From NCBI RefSeq assembly GCF_022662535.1, contig NZ_JAKQYM010000003.1, positions 1 to 64,000 on the forward strand: DNA of 64,000 nt. The letters are read 5' to 3'. A program made the translations under genes and the position numbers. Under the pieces are notes generated by a model. The model saw only the letters and a program-made list of their open reading frames with translations, was not told where the DNA came from and did no database searches. Positions 45,432-54,891 of the stretch are shown here, piece after piece. The stretch's first letter is position 1; every line of letters starts with the position of its first letter. Origin of the DNA: Polaribacter marinus. Lineage in GTDB: Bacteria; Bacteroidota; Bacteroidia; Flavobacteriales; Flavobacteriaceae.

Positions 45432-46151
45432 ATGGAAACAACACAACAACAACAAGAAGTTTTTACAATGCCAAGAATTGGTGATAAAGCACCAGAATTT
45501 ACAGCAACAACAACACAAGGTGAAATTAATTTTCCTTCGGATTATAAAGGAGAATGGTCTATTTTATTTAGTCATCCTGCAGATTTTACTCCTGTTTGTA
45601 CATCAGAATTTATGACTTTTGCTCATTTAGAAGAAAAATTTAAAAAAGCAAATTGTAATTTAATTGGTTTGTCAATAGATGGTTTGTATAGCCATATTGC
45701 ATGGTTAAGAACCATTAAAGATAAAATTGAGTTTAATGGAATGAAAAACATAGAAGTTAAGTTTCCTTTAATCGAAGATATTTCTATGAATGTTGCCAAA
45801 AAGTATGGGATGATTCAACCAGGAGAAAGCAAAACACAAGCAGTTAGAGCTGTTTTCTTTGTAGATCCAGAAGAAACAGTTCGTGCTATAATTTATTACC
45901 CTTTAAGTTTAGGACGTAATTTTGATGAGTTATATAGAGCTTTAATAGCGATGCAAACTTCAGATAAATTTAATGTAGCAACTCCAGCAGATTGGAATCC
46001 TGGTGATGATGTTATTGTGTCTCCAGCAGGGTCTTGTGGAGTAGCGGAAGAAAGAATGACTGCTACAGATAATTTAGATTGTAAAGATTGGTTTTTTTGC
46101 ACTAAAAAATTAGATAAAGATTTAGTTTTTAAAGAAATACTTAAAAAATAA
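45432..46151 (+). CDS. Peroxiredoxin (Prx6-like)
   Basis: A 239-residue AhpC/TSA-family peroxidase. The peroxidatic Cys56 is in HPADFTPVCTSEF. The length and the C-terminal extension fit the Prx6/archaeal-type group. Three further cysteines occur at 202 (GSCGVAEER), 217 and 223 (DCKDWFFC), so resolution by one of these, or by thioredoxin, is possible. It reduces H2O2, organic peroxides or peroxynitrite, and related enzymes act on persulfides. It has its own Crp/Fnr-type promoter and a terminator. Confidence 0.9.
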   Translation: METTQQQQEVFTMPRIGDKAPEFTATTTQGEINFPSDYKGEWSILFSHPADFTPVCTSEFMTFAHLEEKFKKANCNLIGLSIDGLYSHIAWLRTIKDKIEFNGMKNIEVKFPLIEDISMNVAKKYGMIQPGESKTQAVRAVFFVDPEETVRAIIYYPLSLGRNFDELYRALIAMQTSDKFNVATPADWNPGDDVIVSPAGSCGVAEERMTATDNLDCKDWFFCTKKLDKDLVFKEILKK

Positions 46152-46169
46152 AAAGTGTCTAAAAATGAT

Positions 46170-46197
46170 AAAAACCTCAATTAGAGGTTTTTTTTTG
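46170..46197 (+). terminator. Intrinsic terminator after the peroxiredoxin gene
   Basis: AAACCTC (46172-46178) / GAGGTTT (46184-46190) with loop AATTA is followed by a run of T to 46196. The T run touches the regulator site of the cydA promoter. Confidence 0.88.
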
Positions 46198-46240
46198 TAA
46201 TAAATGTTACATTTGAATTATATAGATTTTAGTATTTTTA
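46197..46240 (+). promoter_or_regulatory. Crp/Fnr-type site GTAATaaatGTTAC with -7 box, cydAB promoter
   Basis: The palindrome with one mismatch is at 46197-46210 (centre 46203.5). TATTTTTA (near-match to TAnnTTTG) is at 46233-46240, giving the same 29.5 bp spacing. The cydA ATG is at 46260, about 15 bases after the inferred start of transcription. Confidence 0.72.
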
Positions 46241-46259
46241 TGCTCTAAAATATCAGGAT

Positions 46260-47594
46260 ATGGAAGATATGCTATTTTATGATAGAATGCAGTTTGCATT
46301 TACAATCACTTTTCATTATTTATTTCCACAATTAACGATGGGGTTATCCTTATTGATCGTTTACTTTAAATGGAAGTTTCTCAGAACAAAAATTGAAAAA
46401 TATAACAATGCTGCAAAATTCTGGATGAAGATTTTTGCACTTAATTTTGCTATGGGAGTGGTAACAGGTATTCCCATGGAGTTTCAGTTTGGTACCAATT
46501 GGGCGAAGTTTTCTGAGCTTACAGGAGGTATTATTGGGCAAACTTTAGCCATGGAAGGTATGTTTTCCTTCTTTTTAGAATCGTCCTTTTTAGGACTCTT
46601 TTTGTTTGGAGAAAAACTCTTAGGTCATAAACTCCATTTTTTAACAGGTTTTCTCGTCTTTTTAGGTTCTTGGGCAAGTGGATATTTAATTATTGCAACT
46701 CATTCTTGGATGCAATATCCTGTAGGGTACGAAATTTTAGAAAATGGAAAATTTGTTCTAAATAATTTTGGAGCATTATTTTCTAACCCTTGGTTATTGC
46801 CTTCTTATCTCCATAATCAAGCAGCTTCTTTAGTTACATCTTCTTTTGTAGTTGCAGGTATTGGAGCTTTTTATCTGTTAAATAATAAGCATCACGAATT
46901 CGGAAAATTATTTATAAAAACAGGAGTTATATTTGGCTTAATTTCTAGTTTATTAGTGGCTTTTCCAACAGGAGATTTAGCTGCTAAAAACGTAGTAAAA
47001 CATCAACCAGCAACTTTTGCAGCGATGGAAGGAATTTTTGAAACTGAAACCGGAGGTTCTGAAATCGTATTGATTGGGCAACCAAACATGTTAGAGAAAA
47101 AATTAGATAATAAAATTGCAGTTCCCAATATTTTAAGCTTTTTAACCTATCAAGATTGGAATGCAGAAATTAAAGGTCTAAATGAATTTGACGAAAGTGT
47201 ACATCCAACCAATGTTCCTGGTTTGTATTATGCTTATCATATTATGGTAGGGTTAGGAACTATTTTTATTGGTTTAATGCTTTTGGCTGCTGTGCAATTA
47301 TTTCGAAGAAAATTATACAAAACAAAATGGATTTTATGGGTATTGATGTTTATGTTGCCATTTCCTTACATTGCCAATACTACAGGTTGGTATACTGCAG
47401 AATTAGGAAGACAACCTTGGTTGGTTTATAATTTATTAAGAACTTCAGAAGGAGCATCACCAACGGTTTCATCAGGAAATACATTATTTACATTATTAGG
47501 CTTTATTGGTTTATATCTGCTTTTAGGAATGTTATTTTTAATGTTAGCAGGAAAAATTATTAACAAAGGTCCAGAACTAGAAAAACACGAATAA
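46260..47594 (+). CDS. cydA: Cytochrome bd ubiquinol oxidase subunit I
   Basis: A 444-residue haem-bearing subunit of the bd-type terminal oxidase. It has about nine membrane helices, the haem b595 ligand His19 (FAFTITFHYLFPQ), the GRQPW motif (ELGRQPWLVYNLLRT) and a His in SYLHNQAASLV equivalent to the haem b558 ligand. The quinol-binding Q-loop is short. bd oxidases work at low O2, lack copper and resist sulfide, cyanide and NO better than haem-copper oxidases. It is followed after three bases by cydB. Confidence 0.95.
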   Translation: MEDMLFYDRMQFAFTITFHYLFPQLTMGLSLLIVYFKWKFLRTKIEKYNNAAKFWMKIFALNFAMGVVTGIPMEFQFGTNWAKFSELTGGIIGQTLAMEGMFSFFLESSFLGLFLFGEKLLGHKLHFLTGFLVFLGSWASGYLIIATHSWMQYPVGYEILENGKFVLNNFGALFSNPWLLPSYLHNQAASLVTSSFVVAGIGAFYLLNNKHHEFGKLFIKTGVIFGLISSLLVAFPTGDLAAKNVVKHQPATFAAMEGIFETETGGSEIVLIGQPNMLEKKLDNKIAVPNILSFLTYQDWNAEIKGLNEFDESVHPTNVPGLYYAYHIMVGLGTIFIGLMLLAAVQLFRRKLYKTKWILWVLMFMLPFPYIANTTGWYTAELGRQPWLVYNLLRTSEGASPTVSSGNTLFTLLGFIGLYLLLGMLFLMLAGKIINKGPELEKHE

Positions 47595-47597
47595 ATT

Positions 47598-48674
47598 ATG
47601 GAATTATTTTGGTATATCGTTTTAATGACCATGTTAGCTATTTATGTAATTTTAGATGGTTATGATTTTGGTGCAGGAATTATTCATTTATTTTTTGCGA
47701 AAACTGAAAAAGATAAAAAGGCAATTACCAATGCTATTGGCCCTTTTTGGGATGCCAATGAAGTTTGGTTAATTGCTGCTGGAGGTGTATTGTTTTTTGC
47801 ATTTCCAACCTTATACGCATCCTCTTTTAGTGGGTTTTATTTGCCCTTAATAATGATTTTATGGTTGCTAATTTTTAGAGCTATTGGGTTGGAACTCCGT
47901 GGGCAAATTCAGAATAAAATGTGGGAAAGCATTTGGGATAAAGCATTTGGGATTTCTAGTTTTTTACTTGCTCTCTTCTTCGGAGTTGCTTTAGGAAACG
48001 TTGTTAGAGGTGTAAACCTAGGGAATGTGGTTGAAGGCGTATCTACGCATGAAGCACATTATTTCTTTTTGCCACTTTGGAATCCAACGTTTAGTCCACA
48101 AGCGGAACAATTGGGTATTTTAGATTGGTTTACCGTTTTATTAGGTATAATTGGAGTTGTAGCTTTAACGATTCATGGTGCCAATTGGATTATTTTTAAA
48201 ACAAATTCAGACATTAATGAAAAATTAAAAAAGGTTGTTTTTAATCTCAATTTTGTGCTGTTAGGTTTGGTAATTATTTCTCTTTTAGTTTGGCATATCA
48301 TAGAACCAAAACCATTTCATAACTTTTTAGATAAACCTTGGCTGTTTATTTTTCCAATCATCACTTTTACGGGGTTATTTGGGTTATTCAAAGTAAGGTC
48401 GTTTCAACAACATGGTAAAGGATTTTTGTTTAGTTCTTTGTTTTTGTTAGGTGGATTGACATCTACAGTGGCCTCAATTTTTCCAAAAGTATTGCCCTCA
48501 ACCAATAATATCAATCCAGATTTGACTTTATATAATGTTGCTGCAGATGAATATGGACTTTCAATTGGTGTTTATTGGTTTGCAATTGCAGTAGTTTTAG
48601 TTGCTGTTTATATGGTAATTCAATATAGGGTGTTTAAAGGAAAAATGGATGATGTTGGCTACGGAGAGCATTAG
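47598..48674 (+). CDS. cydB: Cytochrome bd ubiquinol oxidase subunit II
   Basis: A 358-residue integral membrane subunit with family blocks YVILDGYDFGAGI, GPFWDANEVWLIAAGG and LHGAN-like HGANWIIFKT. It is the obligate partner of CydA. The cydCD exporter genes are not in the window, and no CydX-like peptide of about 35 residues is recognisable. A 98-residue membrane protein lies 20 bases downstream. Confidence 0.95.
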   Translation: MELFWYIVLMTMLAIYVILDGYDFGAGIIHLFFAKTEKDKKAITNAIGPFWDANEVWLIAAGGVLFFAFPTLYASSFSGFYLPLIMILWLLIFRAIGLELRGQIQNKMWESIWDKAFGISSFLLALFFGVALGNVVRGVNLGNVVEGVSTHEAHYFFLPLWNPTFSPQAEQLGILDWFTVLLGIIGVVALTIHGANWIIFKTNSDINEKLKKVVFNLNFVLLGLVIISLLVWHIIEPKPFHNFLDKPWLFIFPIITFTGLFGLFKVRSFQQHGKGFLFSSLFLLGGLTSTVASIFPKVLPSTNNINPDLTLYNVAADEYGLSIGVYWFAIAVVLVAVYMVIQYRVFKGKMDDVGYGEH

Positions 48675-48694
48675 TTTATGTAATATTTTATATT

Positions 48695-48991
48695 ATGACA
48701 GATACACTTATTGCAATCATTAGTATTTTTGTTGGAATGATGGGAGCAAATTTTTTAGGTGTTTTTAAAAAGAAATTCTCATTACAATTTATAGGAAATA
48801 CCATTACAGGTATTTTTGGAAGTATTTTTTTTATAAAAATGTTTAGTAGATTGGGTTTTGATCCGATGACAATCATGAAAACAGGAAGCTTAAATGTCGT
48901 TTTGTTTTCTATTAATATGCTTGTTTCTTTTTTAGGTGGTGTATTGGGATTAATTTTTGCAAAATGGCTGATTACAAAAATGAATAAATAA
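48695..48991 (+). CDS. Hypothetical membrane protein (98 aa) downstream of cydAB
   Basis: 98 residues with three hydrophobic segments (about 4-22, 35-50, 66-92) and small-residue-rich motifs (GMMGANFLGVFKKK, GNTITGIFGSIFF, SFLGGVLGLIFAKW). It lies 20 bases after cydB, before a terminator, so it probably belongs to the cyd transcript. It resembles small GlsB/YeaQ-like membrane proteins in style, but I cannot assign a family. Confidence 0.65.
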   Translation: MTDTLIAIISIFVGMMGANFLGVFKKKFSLQFIGNTITGIFGSIFFIKMFSRLGFDPMTIMKTGSLNVVLFSINMLVSFLGGVLGLIFAKWLITKMNK

Positions 48992-48997
48992 GTAGAA

Positions 48998-49033
48998 AAA
49001 TAATCAAGCATTTATAGTGTTTGATTATTTTTT
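48998..49033 (+). terminator. Intrinsic terminator after the cyd operon
   Basis: AAATAATCAAGCA and TGTTTGATTATTT pair over 13 bases with one G-T pair, around loop TTTATAG, and are followed by a T run. The stem reaches to just before the TetR promoter. Confidence 0.8.
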
Positions 49034-49034
49034 G

Positions 49035-49058
49035 TATATTTGTTAACCATTTGGTTAA
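49035..49058 (+). promoter_or_regulatory. TetR-operon promoter and operator
   Basis: A -7 box TATATTTG (49035-49042) is followed directly by the perfect inverted repeat TTAACCA-TT-TGGTTAA (49043-49058). The palindrome covers the inferred transcription start, the expected place for repression by the TetR protein encoded 16 bases downstream. Confidence 0.75.
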
Positions 49059-49073
49059 ACTATTTAGTTGGTG

Positions 49074-49685
49074 ATGAAAAAAAAGAAAGACGAAAATACA
49101 GAAGTTCAAATATTAGAAGCTGCAAAACGCATTTTTCAAACCAAAGGTATGGATGGTGCGCGCATGCAAGAAATTGCAAATGAAGCCGGGATTAACAAAG
49201 CGATGCTTCATTATTATTATAGAAGTAAACAATTGCTTTTTGAGGCAGTTTTTAAAAATGCGTTTTCATTATTGGCTCCTCAGTTAAATACAATTTTAAA
49301 CGATGATTCATCGATAGAAGAAAAGATAAGAAAATTTTCATCAAACTATATTTCGTTTATTGAGAAGCATCCTTATTTGCCAAATTTTATTATTCAAGAA
49401 TTGAATAGAAACCCAGGTTTTATATTTAAAATGGAAGAAAATAAAAGTTTTCCAAATCTTGAAAAGTTTAAAAAGCAAGTAGATGATGAAGTAGATAAAG
49501 GTTTTATAAAAAAGATAAGCGCGCCACAATTATTTATCAACATCATGTCGTTAAATGTATTTCCTTTTGTTGCTAAACCCTTATTACAAAATTTAATTAA
49601 AGTAAGCGATGAGGAATATCAAAAGATAGTAGAAGAACGTAAAACAGAAGTAGCCAATTTTATAATCAATTCAATAAAAATATAA
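49074..49685 (+). CDS. TetR/AcrR family transcriptional regulator
   Basis: About 203 residues. The N-terminal helix-turn-helix has ILEAAKRIFQTKGMDGARMQEIANEAGI and KAMLHYYYRSKQLLF. The C-terminal ligand-binding domain is unassigned. I start at ATG 49074; GTG and TTG codons precede it. It heads the TolC/HlyD/ABC export operon, and the palindrome over its promoter suggests that it represses itself and the pump. The arrangement parallels cecR (ybiH)-ybhGFSR of E. coli. Confidence 0.9.
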   Translation: MKKKKDENTEVQILEAAKRIFQTKGMDGARMQEIANEAGINKAMLHYYYRSKQLLFEAVFKNAFSLLAPQLNTILNDDSSIEEKIRKFSSNYISFIEKHPYLPNFIIQELNRNPGFIFKMEENKSFPNLEKFKKQVDDEVDKGFIKKISAPQLFINIMSLNVFPFVAKPLLQNLIKVSDEEYQKIVEERKTEVANFIINSIKI

Positions 49686-49686
49686 G

Positions 49687-50940
49687 ATGAAAAAAATAGG
49701 ATTCATTTTAATACTAACATTTGTGAGTCTTGGTGTATTTGCCCAAGAAGTTTTAACATTAAAAGAGTGTTATAATTTGTTAGAAACTAATTATCCTTTG
49801 GTAAAACAACATCAGTTGTTAGAAAATCAAAACCAAATAGATAACAGCATCATTACAAATTCAAAATTACCACAAATTAGTTTAGATGCACAAGCAACAT
49901 ACCAGTCTGAAGTAATGGAATTTCCTGTGGCAATGTCTAGTATAACGCCTTTAAACAAAGATCAATATCGTGCAACTGTTTCTATAAATCAATTAATTTT
50001 TAACGGAGGTGCAACTACTGCGAATTTAAAAGTAAAAACAGCCGAATTAAAAACAAAAAAGAAAAGTATTGAAACCAATATTTATCAATTAAAAATGCAA
50101 ATTAATCAATTGTATTTTTCAATTTTATTAACGCAAGAAACGTTTAAATTATTAGAAGTTAAAAAAAATCAATTAAAGACAAAATTAAAAGAAGTAAAAT
50201 CGGGTATAAAACATGGAGTTTTACTACCTGCTTCAGACAGTGTTTTAGAAGCAGAATTGTTGAAAATTAACCAACAATTTATAGAGGTTGAGAATAGGAA
50301 ATTATCTTTAATAGAAACTCTTTTTAGTTTCATTGGTCAACCTTTTGATTCTGATGTAAAATTAGAAATCCCCTTAATTACAACGCGGTTAGACACAGAG
50401 ATTACAAGACCAGAATTAGATTTGTTTCAACTTAAAAAAGAAGAAATTACAGCACAAGAAGCTTTCGTTTCTAAACAAAATTCTGTAAAACTAAATGGTT
50501 TTTTTACGGGCGGATATGGAAATCCTGGGTTAAATATGCTCGATAATTCATTTCATTCATTTTATACTGTTGGGGTTAAATTACATTGGAATGTATTTGA
50601 TTGGAACACCAACAAAAAACAACAACAGTCATTAGCAATTCATAAAGATGTCATAGAAAATGAAACCGAAGTTTTTAAGTTAAACACCACCATCGCTTTA
50701 AATAAGCAACAAAAGGAAATAGAGAAGGTTTCGGCTTTTATCAATTCCGATCAAGAGATTATACGTCTTCGTAAAAAGGTATTAAAAACCTTAGACGCAC
50801 AACTTAAAAACGGAGTAATAACATCGTCAGTTTATATTACTGAATTCACCAATTTATTTGAAGCAGAAAACATCTTGTTACAGCATAAAATTCAAGCACA
50901 ATTAGCAAAGGAAAATTATAATATAATAAAAGGACAATAA
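49687..50940 (+). CDS. TolC family outer-membrane channel (ABC exporter)
   Basis: 417 residues. The signal peptide ends near GVFAQE, followed by LTLKECYNLLETNYPLVKQHQ and long coiled-coil repeats. The second half has VGVKLHWNVFDWNTNKKQQQ and LKNGVITSSVYITEFTNLFEAENILLQ. It starts one base after the TetR stop codon and supplies the outer-membrane exit for the ABC exporter. Confidence 0.9.
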   Translation: MKKIGFILILTFVSLGVFAQEVLTLKECYNLLETNYPLVKQHQLLENQNQIDNSIITNSKLPQISLDAQATYQSEVMEFPVAMSSITPLNKDQYRATVSINQLIFNGGATTANLKVKTAELKTKKKSIETNIYQLKMQINQLYFSILLTQETFKLLEVKKNQLKTKLKEVKSGIKHGVLLPASDSVLEAELLKINQQFIEVENRKLSLIETLFSFIGQPFDSDVKLEIPLITTRLDTEITRPELDLFQLKKEEITAQEAFVSKQNSVKLNGFFTGGYGNPGLNMLDNSFHSFYTVGVKLHWNVFDWNTNKKQQQSLAIHKDVIENETEVFKLNTTIALNKQQKEIEKVSAFINSDQEIIRLRKKVLKTLDAQLKNGVITSSVYITEFTNLFEAENILLQHKIQAQLAKENYNIIKGQ

Positions 50941-50951
50941 ATATTTTAAAA

Positions 50952-51845
50952 ATGAAAAATCACCAATACATATTAGGAATAAGCATCATGATTTTTAGTT
51001 TGTTTTCCTGTGGAAAAGATAATGGAAGAGCAGATGGTTATGGGAATTTTGAAGCAACAGAAATCACTATTTCAGCAGAAAATAATGGAAAACTAATTCA
51101 GTTTAATGTGGAAGAAGGAGATGTGCTTAAAAAAAATCAATTTGTGGGTTTTATAGATACTTTGCAATTAGCTTTAAAGAAAGAACAATTGTTGGTTTCT
51201 AAAGAAATTATTAGCTCAAAATCTAAAGGTGTTTTATCTCAGATTTCAGTATTAAAGTCAAAATTGAAAACGGCTACAATCAATAAAAATAGAATTGTAA
51301 GTTTAATTAAAGATAAGGCAGGTACTCAAAAACAATTAGATGACATTTCTGGTGAAATAGATATAATTAAAAGTCAGATTAGAAGTGTAGAAATACAAAA
51401 TGCACCTGTGGTTAACGAATTAAAAGCGATAGATGTTCAATTAAAACAAATTGATGATCAAATTCAAAAAAGTAAAATTATCAATCCTGTAAATGGAACC
51501 GTTTTAACTAAATATGCAGAGCCAAATGAAATTACTGCTTTTGGAAAACCACTTTATAAAATTGCCGATTTAAGTACCCTACAATTGCGTGTTTATATTA
51601 GTGAAACGCAATTGTCAAAAATTAAAATTGGTGAAAAAGTAACCGTTAAAATTGATGCTTCAGAAGAGATGAAATCTTTTGAAGGAATTGTAAGTTGGAT
51701 TGCTTCAGAAGCAGAATTTACACCTAAAATTATTCAAACAAAAGAAGAACGTGTGGCTTTAGTATACGCAGTAAAAGTGAATGTAAAAAATGATGGAAGT
51801 TTAAAAATTGGCATGCCAGCAGAAATGTGGTTAACTCAAAAATAA
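50952..51845 (+). CDS. HlyD family periplasmic adaptor (lipoprotein)
   Basis: 297 residues with a lipobox ending FSCGKD (Cys20). The barrel-sandwich halves are GYGNFEATEITISAENNGKL and INPVNGTVLTKYAEPNEI, flanking a coiled coil. The beta-barrel segment is LSKIKIGEKVTVKID. It corresponds to YbhG. The stop codon is followed directly by the first ATPase gene. Confidence 0.88.
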   Translation: MKNHQYILGISIMIFSLFSCGKDNGRADGYGNFEATEITISAENNGKLIQFNVEEGDVLKKNQFVGFIDTLQLALKKEQLLVSKEIISSKSKGVLSQISVLKSKLKTATINKNRIVSLIKDKAGTQKQLDDISGEIDIIKSQIRSVEIQNAPVVNELKAIDVQLKQIDDQIQKSKIINPVNGTVLTKYAEPNEITAFGKPLYKIADLSTLQLRVYISETQLSKIKIGEKVTVKIDASEEMKSFEGIVSWIASEAEFTPKIIQTKEERVALVYAVKVNVKNDGSLKIGMPAEMWLTQK

Positions 51846-52748
51846 ATGAGCATTATAATTTCTAATATATCAAAATCGTACAAAAAAGTAAATGCATTAA
51901 AAAACATTTCTTTTGATGTAAAATCGGGAGAGCTTTTTGGTTTAATAGGTCCTGATGGAGCAGGAAAAACCACCCTTTTTAGAATTTTAACTACCCTTTT
52001 AATTGCCAATGAAGGCTCAGCAAAGGTTGCCGATTTTGATGTCGTTTCAGAGTATAAAAGTATTCGAAAAAGTGTAGGCTATATGCCTGGAAAATTTTCT
52101 TTATATCAAGATTTAACGGTTGAAGAAAATTTAGAGTTTTTCGCCACTATTTTTGGAACGACTATAGATGAAAATTACGATTTAATTAAAGATATTTATG
52201 TTCAAATAGAGCCATTTAAAAACAGAAGAGCAGGGAAATTGTCTGGAGGAATGAAACAAAAGCTTGCGCTATGTTGTGCATTAATACACAAACCCAAAGT
52301 ATTGTTTTTAGACGAGCCAACTACTGGAGTTGATCCTGTTTCTCGAAAAGAATTTTGGGAAATGCTAAAAAGATTGCAGCAAAAAGGCATTACTATTTTG
52401 GTTTCTACACCGTATATGGATGAAGCTGCTTTGTGCGATAGAATTGCCTTAATTCAAGATGGAGAAATCTTAGAGATTGATACACCTCAAGCTATTGTAA
52501 AGCATTATCCTAAACAGATTTATAACGTAAAAGCAAATAAAATGTATCAACTCATAAATGCTTTAAATGATTATAAGTACAATCATAGTGTGTATCCTTT
52601 TGGAGAGTTTGTACATTATACAGACAGTAGAATGGATTTTAATTCGAAAGATTTAGAAGTCTATTTAGAATCTAAAAATTTATCATCTATAGAAATTGAA
52701 GAAACGAAACCAACCATTGAAGATACCTTTATGGAATTAGCAAAATAA
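51846..52748 (+). CDS. ABC transporter ATP-binding protein (first of two)
   Basis: A 300-residue ATPase with Walker A GPDGAGKTTLF, signature LSGGMKQKLAL, Walker B VLFLDEPTTGVDP and a C-terminal ~70-residue extension. In E. coli YbhF two ATPase domains are fused. Here this ORF matches the first half and a separate gene the second. It starts on the base after the adaptor stop codon. Confidence 0.92.
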   Translation: MSIIISNISKSYKKVNALKNISFDVKSGELFGLIGPDGAGKTTLFRILTTLLIANEGSAKVADFDVVSEYKSIRKSVGYMPGKFSLYQDLTVEENLEFFATIFGTTIDENYDLIKDIYVQIEPFKNRRAGKLSGGMKQKLALCCALIHKPKVLFLDEPTTGVDPVSRKEFWEMLKRLQQKGITILVSTPYMDEAALCDRIALIQDGEILEIDTPQAIVKHYPKQIYNVKANKMYQLINALNDYKYNHSVYPFGEFVHYTDSRMDFNSKDLEVYLESKNLSSIEIEETKPTIEDTFMELAK

Positions 52749-52819
52749 ATGTCTGTTAGAGTGTGGTGAAACACAAATAAGTAATCTCTACTGCACTTAA
52801 TGAGATAAAAACAAACTAA

Positions 52820-53548
52820 ATGAATAATAACAATGTCATCGAAGTTCAAAACTTAACCAAAATGTTTGGCGATTTTACAGCAGTAAATGCCATTTCTTTT
52901 GAAGTTGAAAAAGGAGAAATATTTGGTTTTCTAGGAGCCAATGGTGCAGGAAAAACAACAGCAATGAAAATGCTAATTGGGATTTCTAATCCAACTTCAG
53001 GAAAAGCGAACGTTGCAGGATTAGATGTATATAAGCAAGCCGAAGATATTAAAAAAAACATTGGTTATATGAGTCAGAAATTTGCTTTGTATGACGATTT
53101 AACGGTGAAAGAAAACATTACATTCTTTGGTGGAATTTATGGTTTATCTAGAAAACGAATAAAAGAAAAATCGGCAACTTTAATAGAAGAATTAGGTTTA
53201 GAAAGTGTTGCTAAGAAATTGGTAGGTTCATTACCATTGGGATGGAAACAAAAATTATCTTTTTCGGTGTCTTTACTTCATGATCCTAAAATTGTGTTTT
53301 TAGATGAACCTACGGGAGGCGTAGATCCAATTACTCGACGTCAGTTTTGGGAGTTAATTTATAAAGCAGCGCATCAAGGAACAACTGTTTTTGTAACTAC
53401 GCATTATATGGATGAAGCAGAATATTGTGATCGTGTTTCTATTATGGTAAACGGAAAAATTGAAGCTTTAGATACTCCAAAAAAGCTTAAGCAACAATTT
53501 AATGTTACAAATATGAATGATGTGTTTTTAAAATTAGCTAGAGGATGA
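52820..53548 (+). CDS. ABC transporter ATP-binding protein (second of two)
   Basis: A 242-residue ATPase with Walker A GANGAGKTTAMK and Walker B IVFLDEPTGGVDP. The signature is degenerate (LPLGWKQKLSF rather than LSGGQ), a substitution also seen in the second half of YbhF-type proteins. An asymmetric heterodimer with the first ATPase is likely. It is separated from it by 71 bases of low-complexity sequence. Confidence 0.92.
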   Translation: MNNNNVIEVQNLTKMFGDFTAVNAISFEVEKGEIFGFLGANGAGKTTAMKMLIGISNPTSGKANVAGLDVYKQAEDIKKNIGYMSQKFALYDDLTVKENITFFGGIYGLSRKRIKEKSATLIEELGLESVAKKLVGSLPLGWKQKLSFSVSLLHDPKIVFLDEPTGGVDPITRRQFWELIYKAAHQGTTVFVTTHYMDEAEYCDRVSIMVNGKIEALDTPKKLKQQFNVTNMNDVFLKLARG

Positions 53549-53637
53549 GAAATAGTATTCAATCTCAGTAATTAGAAAAAAAACTCAACGAATTTCAGTG
53601 AGTTCTCTTTGAATCTCAGTGTAATAATTTAAAGGAA

Positions 53638-54744
53638 ATGAAAAGATTTATAGGCTTTATAAAAAAAGAATTCTATCATATTTTTAGAGATAGACGCTCG
53701 TTGTTTATCTTATTTGGGATGCCAATTGCTCAAATTATGCTATTTGGGTTTGCTATTACCAATGAAATTAATAATATAGATATTGCTGTTTTAGATCATT
53801 CCAAAGATGCAACAACAGAAGAAATTATCCATAAAATTTCAGCTTCAAAATACTTCAGCATCAATCAATTTATTAACAAAGAGTCTGATATTGAATCTGT
53901 TTTTAAGAAAGGAAAGGTAAAAGCTGTTTTAAATTTTGAGAAAGATTTTAGTAAAAACTTAATTAAAAATCACAAAGCAAACCTGCAAATTATCACAGAT
54001 GCTACAGATCCAAATACAGCAAATACGATAAGTAATTATGTCAATGCGATTTTAATACAATATCAAAAAGAATTGAACAAAAACATTAGTATTCCTTATC
54101 AAATTGTACCGCAAACAAGAATGGTTTATAACCCCGAATTAAAAAGTGTATACATGTTTGTTCCAGGTGTAATGACTATTATTTTAATGTTAGTTTCTGC
54201 AATGATGACTTCTATTTCTATTACAAAAGAAAAAGAATTAGGAACCATGGAAATTCTTTTAGTATCTCCAATAAAACCCATTCAGGTAATTGTGGGTAAA
54301 GTATTTCCATACATATTTTTATCTGTAATTAATGCTGTTGTTATTGTTTTGCTAAGTATCTTTATTTTTAAGATGCCCGTTCAAGGAAGTTTGTTTTTAT
54401 TAGGTTTAGAAAGCATTCTTTTTATAATTAGTGCTTTGGCTTTAGGTATTTTAATTTCTACCATTTCAGCAACACAACAAACAGCCATGATGATTTCATT
54501 AATGGGACTTATGCTTCCTGTAATTCTATTATCGGGTTTTATTTTTCCAATATCAAGCATGCCACTACCATTGCAAGTGATTAGTAATATTATACCAGCA
54601 AAATGGTTTATCATCATTATAAAAGGGATTATGCTAAAAGGTGTAGGGCTGCAATATATCTGGAAAGAAACTTTTATTTTATTAGGAATGACTATCTTTT
54701 TTATTGCATTAAGTGTAAAGAAATATAAAATTAGATTAGAGTAA
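53638..54744 (+). CDS. ABC-2 type transporter permease (YbhS/YbhR-like, first)
   Basis: 368 residues. One N-terminal membrane helix (FGMPIAQIMLFGFAI) is followed by an extracytoplasmic domain, then five helices. The family block is KELGTMEILLVSPIKPIQVIVGKVFPY. It forms the membrane channel with the second permease. 89 bases of CAGT-rich intergenic sequence precede it. Confidence 0.9.
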   Translation: MKRFIGFIKKEFYHIFRDRRSLFILFGMPIAQIMLFGFAITNEINNIDIAVLDHSKDATTEEIIHKISASKYFSINQFINKESDIESVFKKGKVKAVLNFEKDFSKNLIKNHKANLQIITDATDPNTANTISNYVNAILIQYQKELNKNISIPYQIVPQTRMVYNPELKSVYMFVPGVMTIILMLVSAMMTSISITKEKELGTMEILLVSPIKPIQVIVGKVFPYIFLSVINAVVIVLLSIFIFKMPVQGSLFLLGLESILFIISALALGILISTISATQQTAMMISLMGLMLPVILLSGFIFPISSMPLPLQVISNIIPAKWFIIIIKGIMLKGVGLQYIWKETFILLGMTIFFIALSVKKYKIRLE

Positions 54745-54891
54745 ACAGTTTGCAGGCTCAGTAAAGAGTAGCAGTATTCAGTTAAATACAAAAATAAAAT
54801 TTAGATAATAAATCATAGTGGTTAGAGAAAATATTAGACGATACTAGAATGTCTTTATTCTTTGCTCTATTCTCTTTATTCTTTTAAATAT

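Noticed and set aside
54381..54791. A 136-codon minus-strand frame inside the first ABC permease gene
   Set aside because: It is antisense to conserved membrane segments of a real permease and has no recognisable product.
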